64,000 nt of DNA from Pseudodesulfovibrio sp. zrk46 (lineage in GTDB: Bacteria; Desulfobacterota; Desulfovibrionia; Desulfovibrionales; Desulfovibrionaceae), in NCBI RefSeq assembly GCF_012516435.1, contig NZ_CP051216.1, forward strand, positions 248,001 through 312,000, written 5' to 3'. Position numbers and translations under genes: made by a program. Shown in pieces: positions 1-7,968 of the stretch (position 1 is the first letter of the stretch; every line of letters begins with the position of its first letter). The notes under the pieces were generated by a model. That model worked only from the letters and a program-made list of their open reading frames with translations. It ran no database searches and was not told the DNA's origin.

Positions 1-244
1 TGAAATTACCGTCATAGGAACGGGCCATGTCTTCGGCAAAGTCCACCTTGCGGAAGAACTCATCCACAATATCGACGAGCTCGCCGGTCTCGATATTCAC
101 GTCCGCCACGGTGCATTTGATAACGGCAGAGCCGATATCAAAGGCGGCACGGCGTTCCACCAGCGCATCATCAGCACTGGCAATGGTGCTGAAAAGAAAG
201 CCGAGCAGGCAAGCGACAACTAAGGCGAAACGCGACGTAGGCAT
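1..244 (-). CDS. Exported Ppx/GppA-like protein, N-terminal part (runs off the window)
   Basis: Only the first 81 codons are present. An ATG at 242-244 follows a purine-rich GGGGAGGG at very short spacing. The first ~25 residues form a signal peptide: a basic start, a hydrophobic core around LVVACLLGFLF, and a likely cut after ASA. The next stretch starts AAFDIGSAVIKCTVADV and continues with ELVDIVDEFFRKVDFAEDM. This fits the opening beta strands of the Ppx/GppA branch of the actin-like ATPase fold, where DxGSNS is followed by a charged xRKVxLAxG motif. Cytoplasmic Ppx and GppA hydrolyse polyphosphate or pppGpp, but a signal peptide would put this one in the periplasm, so its substrate is unknown. 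The assignment rests on a short N-terminal segment. Confidence 0.6.
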   Translation of the reverse strand, partial: MPTSRFALVVACLLGFLFSTIASADDALVERRAAFDIGSAVIKCTVADVNIETGELVDIVDEFFRKVDFAEDMARSYDGNF

Positions 245-312
245 ATCCCTCCCCAATAGGTATGTTCCCCATTTTTACCGAAAAACGGGAATTGTCGCAA
301 ACTGGCGACCGA

Positions 313-1377
313 TTACTGTTTAGTGGAACGGTAGGTCTTCTTGTTGCGACGTAGCTGATACTTGTGCACCGCGTTATTGTGCTCGGAGAGCGTCTTGCTG
401 AAATAGTGAGAGCCGTCACCCTTGGCCACAAAGTAGAGGAACTTGTGATCCTCGGGGAAAACAGCTGCCATCAGGGCATCCAGACCGGGGGAACAGATGG
501 GGCCCGGAGGCAGCCCGGCATGGGTGTACGTATTGTACGGGTTGGACTTGTCCAGCAGATGTTTCTTGCGGATATTGCCGTCAAAGGCAGGGCCAAGACC
601 ATAAATGATGGTGGGGTCGGCCTGGATGAGCATGCGACGCTTGAGGCGGTTGTGAAACACGCCCGCGATGCGCTTGCGCTCACTGGTGTCCCCGGTCTCC
701 TTTTCCACGAGGGAGGCGAGGACAACGTACTTGTTCAGCTCTTTCCACTCAGGCAGACCGTCAGGCCACACCTTGGCCGCGTTCTTGAAGAACTCCTTGA
801 TCATGGTCTCTACCATGTACTCGGACTGGTCGCCCCGAGGCGGAGTGAGCATGTAGGTTTCAGGGAACAGATAGCCTTCAGCGTCCTTGGCCTGAATGCC
901 GTACTTGGCAAGCAATTCGGGATCAGCCACGGCCTTGGCAAAGACTTCGCGAGTGCCGAGCCCTGCTTCCTGAATCTTGTCGGCGGTCTGCCACCATGTC
1001 AGGCCTTCGCGTACCGCCACCTTCTTCATGATACCGGCCGAGGTGGTGAGCTCATGCAGCACCTTGCCCGGAATCCACCCCGTATTGAGCATGAATTCAC
1101 CGGCGCGGATGGACGACGTCTTGCCAGATGCCTGCGCCAGCTTCAGGAAGCGGCGGGAGTCTGTGATGAGACCGGCAGTCTTGAGATTCTTGGCGATGGT
1201 GGTGAAGATCTGCCCCGGCTCCACACGGAACACGAGATCGCGCCCGGGCTTTTCCGGCGGAACGGTCAGGAACTGTTCTTCCTGCCATGCCTTGTGCCAA
1301 TGGTAGCCGCCCACACCGAGACCGGCGAGGGCAACGAGAACGACGAGAGATATAATTATTGTTCGCTTTCCAGCCAT
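313..1377 (-). CDS. mltG: Endolytic murein transglycosylase MltG (YceG-like)
   Basis: 354 residues with one N-terminal membrane anchor (about residues 5-24), then a periplasmic domain. MltG cleaves nascent glycan strands and sets their length. The YceG signature is clear: GYLFPETYML, then VVLASLVEKETG carrying the catalytic glutamate, then IAGVFHNRL and QADPTIIYGLG, and near the end NPYNTYTHAGLPPGPI. Length matches the family (about 340-370). The ATG at 1375-1377 lies inside the 3' end of ruvX (22-base overlap) with no strong ribosome site, so translation is probably coupled. mltG next to ruvX is a common bacterial arrangement. Confidence 0.95.
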   Translation of the reverse strand: MAGKRTIIISLVVLVALAGLGVGGYHWHKAWQEEQFLTVPPEKPGRDLVFRVEPGQIFTTIAKNLKTAGLITDSRRFLKLAQASGKTSSIRAGEFMLNTGWIPGKVLHELTTSAGIMKKVAVREGLTWWQTADKIQEAGLGTREVFAKAVADPELLAKYGIQAKDAEGYLFPETYMLTPPRGDQSEYMVETMIKEFFKNAAKVWPDGLPEWKELNKYVVLASLVEKETGDTSERKRIAGVFHNRLKRRMLIQADPTIIYGLGPAFDGNIRKKHLLDKSNPYNTYTHAGLPPGPICSPGLDALMAAVFPEDHKFLYFVAKGDGSHYFSKTLSEHNNAVHKYQLRRNKKTYRSTKQ

Positions 1378-1766
1378 GAGCGCAGAATGATGACGGCGGC
1401 CTGACTGTCCAGGGCCATCTTTCGTTTCTTGCCGCGCAGGCCCGCGGCGTTGAGTTCTTCTTCGGCCTGAGCCGAGGAAAGCCGCTCATCCATGAGATGA
1501 ATGGGCTTGTCCGTGCGGCGTTCCAGGCTTTCGGCAAAATTCCGCGCCTGGCGCGTGGTCAGGGTGTCGTCGCCGTCCAGGGCGAGAGGCAGGCCGACCA
1601 CGATGGCATCGACCGACTCCTTTACAATGATATCGAGGAGTTCGTCAAAGAGGGCGTTCCGTGTAGTCCGCTCAATGGTTTTAAAGGGCGACACCAGCGT
1701 ACCGGTGGGATCGGAAAGAGCCAGTCCCACCCGCTTGAGGCCAAAATCGATGCCGAGAACGCGCAT
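1356..1766 (-). CDS. ruvX: RuvX/YqgF RNase H-fold nuclease (Holliday junction resolvase-like, pre-16S processing)
   Basis: 136 residues, the family's normal length. The RNase H-fold signatures are all present: VLGIDFGLKRVGLALSD at the N-terminus, IVVGLPLALDG in the middle, HLMDERLSSAQAEEEL, and KMALDSQAAVIIL at the end. They supply the acidic metal ligands. Family members act in 16S rRNA 5'-end maturation and/or resolve Holliday junctions. The ATG at 1764-1766 is preceded by GGAGAAA. The gene overlaps mltG downstream, indicating co-transcription. About 100 bases separate it from the kinase gene upstream. Confidence 0.95.
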   Translation of the reverse strand: MRVLGIDFGLKRVGLALSDPTGTLVSPFKTIERTTRNALFDELLDIIVKESVDAIVVGLPLALDGDDTLTTRQARNFAESLERRTDKPIHLMDERLSSAQAEEELNAAGLRGKKRKMALDSQAAVIILRSWLESEQ

Positions 1767-1866
1767 TGTCAGTGTTTCTCCTGAGAATATGGCAACGGCA
1801 ACTGCGCCCCATATCTTCTTTTCATATTAGGGAAGTAGTGAATGAAGCATGGGAGAGCGGTCAGGG

Positions 1867-2952
1867 TCAACCGAAATTCCGCATCCTCATGGGGCGCACA
1901 GGCACTGCGATGCGAACCAGCCCACCCCCGTCTTCGGTGCGGTCAACGGTAATAGTGCCATTGTGTTCTACAACTATTCGCTTGGCGCGGGTCAGCCCCA
2001 TGCCTGCGCCGACAGTCTTGGTGGTATAGAAAGGATCAAGGGCCATCTTCAGCCCTGTGTCCGAAAACCCCGGCCCATTATCACTCACGGATATGACGAC
2101 CTGCCCGTCCGATTCCTTGGCGCAAAGGCGTACCCTGGTACCAGGCCCGCCAAACTCCGCACTGTTGAGCAACAACTCTGAAATTGCCTGCGCCATGAGG
2201 TTCCTGTCCACAGTGATATTCATGTCAGGACAATCGGTCTTCCACACAATGCCCTGCCCCTGCACTGCCGGATGATTGGCAATAAGGTTCTTGGCCTCCT
2301 CGATAATAACCCACAGATTGACCGGGGCCGCGGCATCGGCACGGATGGCGCTGTATTCGGCCACGGCGCGTACCATGGTCTCCAACTTGGAGGCTTCCTC
2401 GCGAATGGCCTCCAGCGGCTCACGCGCAGCTTCATCAGCCCTTCGTTCCAGCAACCGGGCAAACCCGGCGATCGACATGATAGGATTGCGAATCTGATGG
2501 GCCACGGACTGGGCGAACAGATTCAGGCTGTTGGCACGCTCTTCGGCCAAACGGTGATTCTGGGCCAGAATGTTCTTTTCGCGCTCGTGCAGGTCGTGCA
2601 GCTCGGTCAGATCTTCAATGAGCACCACGATAGCTGAAATCTTTCCCCCTTCACGCTGTGCAGAGGAAATGACCGACAGAAACTTCTTCTTGCCGGAGTC
2701 GTCATAGTACGGGGTCACCCGCTCGATCTTGGGTGTTTCCTTTTGAATGGCATCCAGCACCACCTCGGTGAACTCGAGGTTGCGTTCCTGCGAGAGAAAT
2801 ATCTCTCCCCACTGCTTGCCCACAAAACCCTCCACCGGACAGCCAAGAATATCGCACGAGGCAGGGTTGGCCTCGATGATCTTGCCGTCTCCGCCGATAA
2901 TCATCAGGCCCACGGGGATATTGTTGAGTACTATGTCGCGTATATGGTCCAT
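1867..2952 (-). CDS. PAS-domain sensor histidine kinase
   Basis: 361 residues starting at the ATG 2950-2952, which has AAAGGA 8 bases upstream. Order: PAS domain (about 1-120, IPVGLMIIGGDGKIIEANPA), short coiled linker, HisKA with the H-box QSVAHQIRNPIMSIAGF, and HATPase_c with N box (ELLLNSAEFG), G1 (VSDNGPGFS) and G2 (GAGMGLTRAKRIV). No membrane segment is seen, so it is likely a soluble kinase sensing a cytoplasmic ligand or redox cue through PAS. There is no adjacent response regulator; the stand-alone receiver at 5402 is the nearest candidate, but on the other strand. Active-site residues look complete. Confidence 0.92.
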   Translation of the reverse strand: MDHIRDIVLNNIPVGLMIIGGDGKIIEANPASCDILGCPVEGFVGKQWGEIFLSQERNLEFTEVVLDAIQKETPKIERVTPYYDDSGKKKFLSVISSAQREGGKISAIVVLIEDLTELHDLHEREKNILAQNHRLAEERANSLNLFAQSVAHQIRNPIMSIAGFARLLERRADEAAREPLEAIREEASKLETMVRAVAEYSAIRADAAAPVNLWVIIEEAKNLIANHPAVQGQGIVWKTDCPDMNITVDRNLMAQAISELLLNSAEFGGPGTRVRLCAKESDGQVVISVSDNGPGFSDTGLKMALDPFYTTKTVGAGMGLTRAKRIVVEHNGTITVDRTEDGGGLVRIAVPVRPMRMRNFG

Positions 2953-3007
2953 GGCAGTCGTCCTTTCTACAACACTACCACGACTCGAAAATCTGACAAC
3001 AGTATAA

Positions 3008-4027
3008 TTATGCAGCAGGGATATAGTGTTTGCCCAGCACGTAGCCACGCTCGTCGAGGAACTCGGTGATTTCCTCGCGAGCACCACGGCTGGCAACATA
3101 GGGGATGCAGAAGGCGTCTTCCGGCGACGGCACATCCTCGCGGTCAAAGACCTTCACCCCGTTCACGATGTTGCCAATCTTGCGCGGATCAACATCATAG
3201 TAGGCGGCAAACTCAATGCCGTGGTCAAGGAGCAGGTCGGCCCGTTTGCGAGTGGTGCGGCCCGAACCAAGGATGTGCACCGTGGGATGGTGCGGATTGT
3301 TGTCTGCCAGCCAACGGGCAAGATACTCCGTCTTGATACGGTAGAAAGCATCCACATCATAACGGGGATGGTTGCGCGACAGACGGGTCGGAGGATCGTT
3401 CCAGATGAGGAGTTCCTCGTCCGCCTTGGCCATCTGCACACCGCCCTCCAGCCAACGCAGGAGGAGCTCGTAATCCTCAGGGAAGTCCCCTTCTCGATAG
3501 GAGCCATGCTGCTCAAGACAGTCGCGACGGAACATGATGGAAGGATTGGGAACAGGGAACTCCACGAACCGATGCAGACTGATGGCATCGGGTGTAGTCA
3601 GAGAGTTGGTCCAGTCCACATAGTGAGCGTACCCGGCACAGGTCTCGCGGCAACCGCCGAAGCGGATACGACAACCGGCAAGGCCGATCTCCGGATTCTC
3701 GTCCAACAACTGCGCTTGGGCAGCCAGTCGCTCCGGCAGAACTTCGTCATCGGCATCCATGCGGGCGATGTATTGCCCCTTGGCTGCGCCGATGGCGGCA
3801 TTGGCCGCCTTGATGACTCCACCGTGCTCGATGGAGAAGGTATTAATACGGGAGTCCCGGCGCGCATACTCGGCCAGGACTCCCGCTGTATTATCAGTGC
3901 TGCCGTCATCCACGGCCACCACCTCGAAATCCGTACAAGTCTGTGCCAGCAGGGAGTCGAGCGCCCGGCCCACAGTATCCCCACAATTATAGCAGGGCAT
4001 GGTCACGGATATCCTGGTTGCGGCCAT
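3008..4027 (-). CDS. Family 2 glycosyltransferase with C-terminal Rossmann-like domain
   Basis: 339 residues from the ATG at 4025-4027. The start sits 5 bases after the stop of the TtuA-like gene, and GGAAA overlapping that stop can serve as the ribosome site, so the two are probably coupled. Residues 1-220 are a GT-A glycosyltransferase: ISVTMPCYNCGDTVGRALDS, VVAVDDGSTDNT, and the metal-binding MDADDE. After about residue 245 comes a second domain beginning VHILGSGRTTRKRADLL and continuing AAYYDVDPRKIGNIVNGVKV. This looks like a nucleotide-binding Rossmann fold of the type found in sugar O-acyltransferase N-termini. Sugar donor and acceptor are unknown. Confidence 0.85.
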   Translation of the reverse strand: MAATRISVTMPCYNCGDTVGRALDSLLAQTCTDFEVVAVDDGSTDNTAGVLAEYARRDSRINTFSIEHGGVIKAANAAIGAAKGQYIARMDADDEVLPERLAAQAQLLDENPEIGLAGCRIRFGGCRETCAGYAHYVDWTNSLTTPDAISLHRFVEFPVPNPSIMFRRDCLEQHGSYREGDFPEDYELLLRWLEGGVQMAKADEELLIWNDPPTRLSRNHPRYDVDAFYRIKTEYLARWLADNNPHHPTVHILGSGRTTRKRADLLLDHGIEFAAYYDVDPRKIGNIVNGVKVFDREDVPSPEDAFCIPYVASRGAREEITEFLDERGYVLGKHYIPAA

Positions 4028-4032
4028 AGCGA

Positions 4033-4959
4033 CTATTTTCCAGCCTGTGCTGCAGCCTTTTTCGTGGCCACGGATTCCTTGATGCGGCAAATGGAGCAGC
4101 GCCCCACACTGGTGGGGGAACCGCACTCTTCACACGGCTTCACATCGGCTCCGATTTCTTTTTCCAGTGCCGCAAAGGCCTGCTTACCTCGCTGGAGAAA
4201 GCCGTTGTAGAACTGGAATTTCTGCCCCGGGCTGCGGTATTCCAGCTCACCCCACAACTGCTTGTGGTTGGTGAAACTGGCGCCGCTGGAGTACGGGCAG
4301 GGGTCGGAGTGTATTTCAATGCCTTTGAGGAAGGCGTAATTGGCGGTCTCGAACTCGGACAGACGGAAGAGCGGCTTGACCTTACGCACAAAACCACCGC
4401 TGGCGGGCAGCACCGGTCCCTGATCAGACAGGTAGGCGGTGTCCCAACGAAGGGTGTTGGCAAAGAGGCGAGCTACCTCGTCGTCGAGGTTGTGCCCAGT
4501 AGCAAGGGCGTCGTAGCCTCCCTCCAGGGCGACCTTGTTGAAAATGTGGCGCTTGAGCTTGCCGCAGACAGCGCAAACCGGACGATCCACAAATTCCTTC
4601 ACGTCGCAGATGGGCAGACCCCACTTCTCCATTTCAAAGACCTGAAGCTGGAGTTCATTCTTTTCGCAGAAGTCTTCGACCTTCTTGCGGGCCTTCCAGG
4701 AAGAGTCCGGGATACCCAGATCGATATGCAGGCCGGTCACATTGTACCCCTGAAGCTTCAACTCCAGCATGAGGGCCAGAGAGTCCTTGCCGCCGGACAG
4801 GGCCACGAGGATGCGCTCATCAAGGGTGAACATCTTTTCACGGCGAATGGCTGTCTCCACCTGGCGGGTGAAGAAGAGCGGGAAGCATTCGGGACAGAAT
4901 CCGGCGTTATGACTGGGCAGGGCCACACACGCGAGCTTTTTGCAGCGGGAACATTTCAT
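4033..4959 (-). CDS. TtuA/CTU1-family tRNA 2-thiolation enzyme (PP-loop ATPase)
   Basis: 308 residues. Two zinc-finger segments flank a PP-loop ATP pyrophosphatase core: the N-terminal CSRCKKLA...FCPECF and the C-terminal CEECGSPTSVGRCSIC. The core carries LVALSGGKDSLALML (PP-loop) and the CxxC...C set CAVCGKLKR and DPCPYSSG that binds an Fe-S cluster or persulfide in TtuA/Ncs6. These enzymes adenylate uridine in tRNA and replace oxygen with sulfur from a ubiquitin-like carrier. The ATG at 4957-4959 follows GGAGG. Directly upstream lies a ThiS/MoaD-like gene, the expected sulfur donor, which supports the TtuA reading over TtcA. Confidence 0.88.
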   Translation of the reverse strand: MKCSRCKKLACVALPSHNAGFCPECFPLFFTRQVETAIRREKMFTLDERILVALSGGKDSLALMLELKLQGYNVTGLHIDLGIPDSSWKARKKVEDFCEKNELQLQVFEMEKWGLPICDVKEFVDRPVCAVCGKLKRHIFNKVALEGGYDALATGHNLDDEVARLFANTLRWDTAYLSDQGPVLPASGGFVRKVKPLFRLSEFETANYAFLKGIEIHSDPCPYSSGASFTNHKQLWGELEYRSPGQKFQFYNGFLQRGKQAFAALEKEIGADVKPCEECGSPTSVGRCSICRIKESVATKKAAAQAGK

Positions 4960-4973
4960 GCTAGATATCCTCC

Positions 4974-5171
4974 CTAGCCTGCGGACGTGACTTTGCGGAC
5001 CAGCAGCGTGTCACCCATGTGCAGCTTGCGATCCGGTGTGAGCAATTCGCCATCGCGGGCGACGATAACCATGGTGGAACGGACTTTGAGTCTGTTCAGG
5101 ACGGCGAGCACGCTTTTGGTGTTGGCGAGCTCGATGACTTCTCCGTCCGGTTCCAGATGGACAGTAACCAT
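4974..5171 (-). CDS. ThiS/MoaD/TtuB-like sulfur-carrier protein
   Basis: 65 residues, beta-grasp carrier size. The sequence opens MVTVHLEPDGEVIEL and has the SVLAVLNRLKVRSTMVIVARDGELL segment typical of small ubiquitin-like carriers, with hydrophobic/charged alternation through RKLHMGDTLLVRKV. It ends TSAG rather than the canonical Gly-Gly that is adenylated and thiocarboxylated. The ATG at 5169-5171 has a good ribosome site (AAAGGAG). The stop is 14 bases before the TtuA-like gene, so the pair is one operon, and by analogy with Thermus TtuA/TtuB this protein would feed sulfur to the thiolase. The C-terminal Ala-Gly is the odd feature. Confidence 0.8.
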   Translation of the reverse strand: MVTVHLEPDGEVIELANTKSVLAVLNRLKVRSTMVIVARDGELLTPDRKLHMGDTLLVRKVTSAG

Positions 5172-5340
5172 ATTTTATTCTCCTTTGCGCCAGCTGTGTT
5201 GAATACCGACGGCAGGCCGGACCCTACCCGCGAAGCCCGTTGAATTCAAGCAAAGAACCCGACCCATGGGGAAGGAAACCGCGCCACACAAAGCTTTCCG
5301 GGGCGAAGGTTAGAATCTTGCCAAAAAAAACTAAAGCATA

Positions 5341-5370
5341 TTGACCCAAAACTGAAATATGCACTATTGT
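5341..5370 (+). promoter_or_regulatory. Putative sigma-70-type promoter for the receiver gene
   Basis: TTGACC at 5341-5346 and TATTGT at 5365-5370 are separated by 18 bases in an AT-rich stretch, about 30 bases before the receiver's ATG. A good ribosome site (AAGGAGG) follows near 5390. Read by eye only. Confidence 0.35.
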
Positions 5371-5401
5371 AGTGTAAGGCCAAATTCCCAAGGAGGACGC
5401 C

Positions 5402-5773
5402 ATGAGCCAACCGAAGATTCTCGTTGTGGACGACGAAAAACACATCCGCATGCTCTACCGGGAAGAACTGGAAGCTGAAGGCTACAACGTTGCCACCTCA
5501 GACGGAGAGGAAGATATCCTTGACGTGGTGGGACGCGAAACGCCGACCATAGTAATTCTCGACATCAAGCTCGGTGTAAACCGCTCCGGGCTGGACCTGT
5601 TACAGGAAATCAGGGCCAAGGATCAACAGATCCCCGTTATCCTTTCCACGGCCTACGACTCCTTCCAACATGACCTCAAATCCATTGCCGCGGACTATTA
5701 TGTGGTGAAGTCCGTGGACCTTACTGAACTCAAGGACAAGGTCAGAATGGCCCTTAACAAGGCCGGTCTCTAA
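5402..5773 (+). CDS. Stand-alone response-regulator receiver domain (CheY-like)
   Basis: 123 residues consisting only of a REC domain: acidic pair in ILVVDDEKHIRML (D10, D11), phospho-acceptor aspartate in IVILDIKL, switch serine/threonine in ILSTAYD and the conserved lysine in YVVKSVD. There is no output domain, so it acts through protein contacts, as CheY or Spo0F do. AAGGAGG lies 9 bases before the ATG. The gene is monocistronic, followed by a stem-loop. A partner kinase is not adjacent; the PAS kinase at 1867-2952 is on the opposite strand. Confidence 0.93.
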   Translation: MSQPKILVVDDEKHIRMLYREELEAEGYNVATSDGEEDILDVVGRETPTIVILDIKLGVNRSGLDLLQEIRAKDQQIPVILSTAYDSFQHDLKSIAADYYVVKSVDLTELKDKVRMALNKAGL

Positions 5774-5808
5774 GCAGTCAAACCTAACCCCTTTAATACC
5801 CTTCAGCC

Positions 5809-5846
5809 GACGCTCCCCCGTGCCTCCTAGGGGGAGCGTCGCAGTT
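5809..5846 (+). terminator. Stem-loop after the receiver gene
   Basis: Perfect 11-bp inverted repeat (GACGCTCCCCC at 5809-5819 with GGGGGAGCGTC at 5830-5840) followed by a short T-containing tail. The weak U-run makes it a likely but not ideal intrinsic terminator. Confidence 0.6.
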
Positions 5847-5958
5847 TGTAGTTCTGTGACATCTTGTGCATCCAGTTGACATCCATTCCTACCTTTCGTA
5901 AACCCTCGCCGGCGGCAATTTAAACACACGTTTCCGAGAGATCGGCAACCAGACATAT

Positions 5959-6927
5959 ATGGCATTAGCACAAGAGTCCGAATACATTCCCGTTTCCCCC
6001 AGAGTCCTTCGTCCAGACAGTAAAGGTGCCTTTGACCTTTTCCTGCGACGTGGGGATACCTTTGTCCTGTTCAATGCAGCAGGTCGAATGTTCACCAACG
6101 AAAAGCGCGAAGAACTGCTGGGCGACAATGCTGCCACTCTCTACATCGAAAGCGCAGACCTGAGAGACTACAACGACTATCTCAAGGCAAACATCACGGA
6201 AGTTCTCGACGACGAGAATATTCCTGTGGACGAGCGCGCAAAGACCTGGGCCAACACGGCCAAGGCCATGGGACAGGAACTTTTCGAGAAGAAGCTGCCC
6301 GGTCCGGCATTCGCCAAACGTTACAAACGCTTCGAGCGCCTGATCCAGTCCACTACCAATTTTCTTCAGTCGCCCAAGTCCCTCAAGCACCTTTCCCGCT
6401 TCATCGGCAACGGGTTTGACGACTACCAGCACGGCCTCGGCACCATGGTCTACACAGTCTGCCTGATGCAGGAATACGATTACGACGACCACAAGCTCAG
6501 CGCCTGTGGCATGGGCGCCCTGCTCCACGACATCGGCAAATCCGGCCTGCCCAAGGCTGTCCTTGAAAAGAACCCGGACGACCTGACCGACGACGAGCGT
6601 TCCCTGCTGGAACTGCATCCCATGATCGGTGCGCGCACTTGTGCCAACTTCAATCTGCCCACCATCGGCTCCAACTGCATCCTGTTCCACCACGAACGCG
6701 CGGACGGAACCGGGTACCCTACCAGCGCCGCCAGTGACGAGGTTCCGCTGCACACCAAGATCGTCTCCCTGTGCAACGTCTACGACAACCTCACGCGCAA
6801 TCGTCCCGGCAAGGACGCCGTCACTCCGTTTGAAGCACTCAAACGGATAATGGACGACGACGGACTAGTCGATAAGGACATCCTCAAGAAGTTCGTGAAG
6901 ATGCTCTCGCAGGCGGAAGTGGTCTAA
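5959..6927 (+). CDS. HD-GYP domain cyclic-di-GMP phosphodiesterase
   Basis: 322 residues. The N-terminal ~130 residues are a DUF3391/PilZ-like input region with no membrane segment (YIPVSPRVLRPD, FDLFLRRGDTFVLFNAAGRMFT). The C-terminal HD-GYP domain has GALLHDIGKSGLP (H190-D191), LELHPMIGARTC, ILFHHERADGTGYP (GYP motif about residues 252-254) and IVSLCNVYDNLT. These metal ligands are those of active phosphodiesterases that open c-di-GMP to pGpG/GMP. The ribosome site before the ATG is weak. It may act with the receiver gene just upstream, although a terminator lies between them. Confidence 0.9.
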   Translation: MALAQESEYIPVSPRVLRPDSKGAFDLFLRRGDTFVLFNAAGRMFTNEKREELLGDNAATLYIESADLRDYNDYLKANITEVLDDENIPVDERAKTWANTAKAMGQELFEKKLPGPAFAKRYKRFERLIQSTTNFLQSPKSLKHLSRFIGNGFDDYQHGLGTMVYTVCLMQEYDYDDHKLSACGMGALLHDIGKSGLPKAVLEKNPDDLTDDERSLLELHPMIGARTCANFNLPTIGSNCILFHHERADGTGYPTSAASDEVPLHTKIVSLCNVYDNLTRNRPGKDAVTPFEALKRIMDDDGLVDKDILKKFVKMLSQAEVV

Positions 6928-7023
6928 CCATACGATTTCCAGCTTATCTCCGTTGAGGGAGAACACATAATCGGTTACATTCTTTTTTGATTGTATCCTG
7001 TTATCTGCTTGCAAGGAGATTTC

Positions 7024-7920
7024 ATGCGTTCTGTTGCCGTCCTGCTTATCGCCCTTTTCATGGCGTTCGCGACTCCGTGCCATGCGGAAAAACCGATAGA
7101 GGTCTATCTTCTGCAATCTCCTGAAAATGCAGGGGAAGGACACAACAGCAGACTCCTCGAACTCGCCCTGTCCAAGACCGGCAAGCCATATAAGGTCATC
7201 ATCGACACAGCAGACGCCTCCCAACTCCGAAGGATCGAGCACGTCAAGGAATCCAACGACAACTACGTCATGACCATGGGGGCCAGCCCGGAACATGAAA
7301 AAGACATGTTGGCCGTCCATGTCCCTGTCCTGCTCGGCATCGGCTCCGGCCACAGAGTGATGCTGACGAACAAAAGAACAGCAGCCAAGCTCGCTTCCGT
7401 CTCCACCCTTGAAGAACTCAAAGACTTCACTTTCGTCCAAGGACTTGGCTGGTCGGATGTTGAAATTCTTCAAGCGGCAGGCCTCGACGTTACCGAAGTG
7501 TACAAAGGCGAACTGGCGTATAGAATGATTGATGCCAACCGAGTGGACCTGTTCCCGCGCGGGCTGTTTGAAGCGTATTCAGAGTACGCGATCCGTAAAG
7601 ACAAGTACAAGAATCTCATGGTGGAAGAGCGCATTCTGCTCACCTATCCATTTGCCTTTTTCTTTTACGTCAACAAAGACAATCAACGACTGCATGATGA
7701 CATTCTTCATGGAATGAAAGCAGCTTACGCCTCAGGCGAACTCCAGGACATAATCACTACCAACCCCACCTTTTCCCAATCACTCGACGAGGCGCACCTG
7801 GAGAACCGGGTCCGTATGGATCTCCCGGCAATCAATATAAGCCCGGAAACATTAGACGCCATCAAGCGGTTTCCCTTTGTCCCGGGCAAGCCTTTAGGCG
7901 CCCCTCCAGCGGGGTCGTAA
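7024..7920 (+). CDS. Periplasmic substrate-binding protein-like (SBP family 3 type)
   Basis: 298 residues from the ATG 7024, preceded by AAGGAGA. A clear signal peptide (VAVLLIALFMAFATPCHA, cut after CHA) precedes a binding-protein fold: IEVYLLQSPENAGEGHNSRLLELAL, then ASVSTLEELKDFTFVQGLGWSDVEIL and the hinge-like YRMIDANRVDLFPRGLFEAY. No transporter genes are nearby, so it is probably an orphan sensor or solute-binding protein rather than part of an ABC importer. A second orphan of this type lies at 12229-12960. Ligand unknown. Confidence 0.75.
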   Translation: MRSVAVLLIALFMAFATPCHAEKPIEVYLLQSPENAGEGHNSRLLELALSKTGKPYKVIIDTADASQLRRIEHVKESNDNYVMTMGASPEHEKDMLAVHVPVLLGIGSGHRVMLTNKRTAAKLASVSTLEELKDFTFVQGLGWSDVEILQAAGLDVTEVYKGELAYRMIDANRVDLFPRGLFEAYSEYAIRKDKYKNLMVEERILLTYPFAFFFYVNKDNQRLHDDILHGMKAAYASGELQDIITTNPTFSQSLDEAHLENRVRMDLPAINISPETLDAIKRFPFVPGKPLGAPPAGS

Positions 7921-7968
7921 CAGACATTCCCCTTGCGGCGCGGGCCATATACGTGGTAGCCGCACTCA

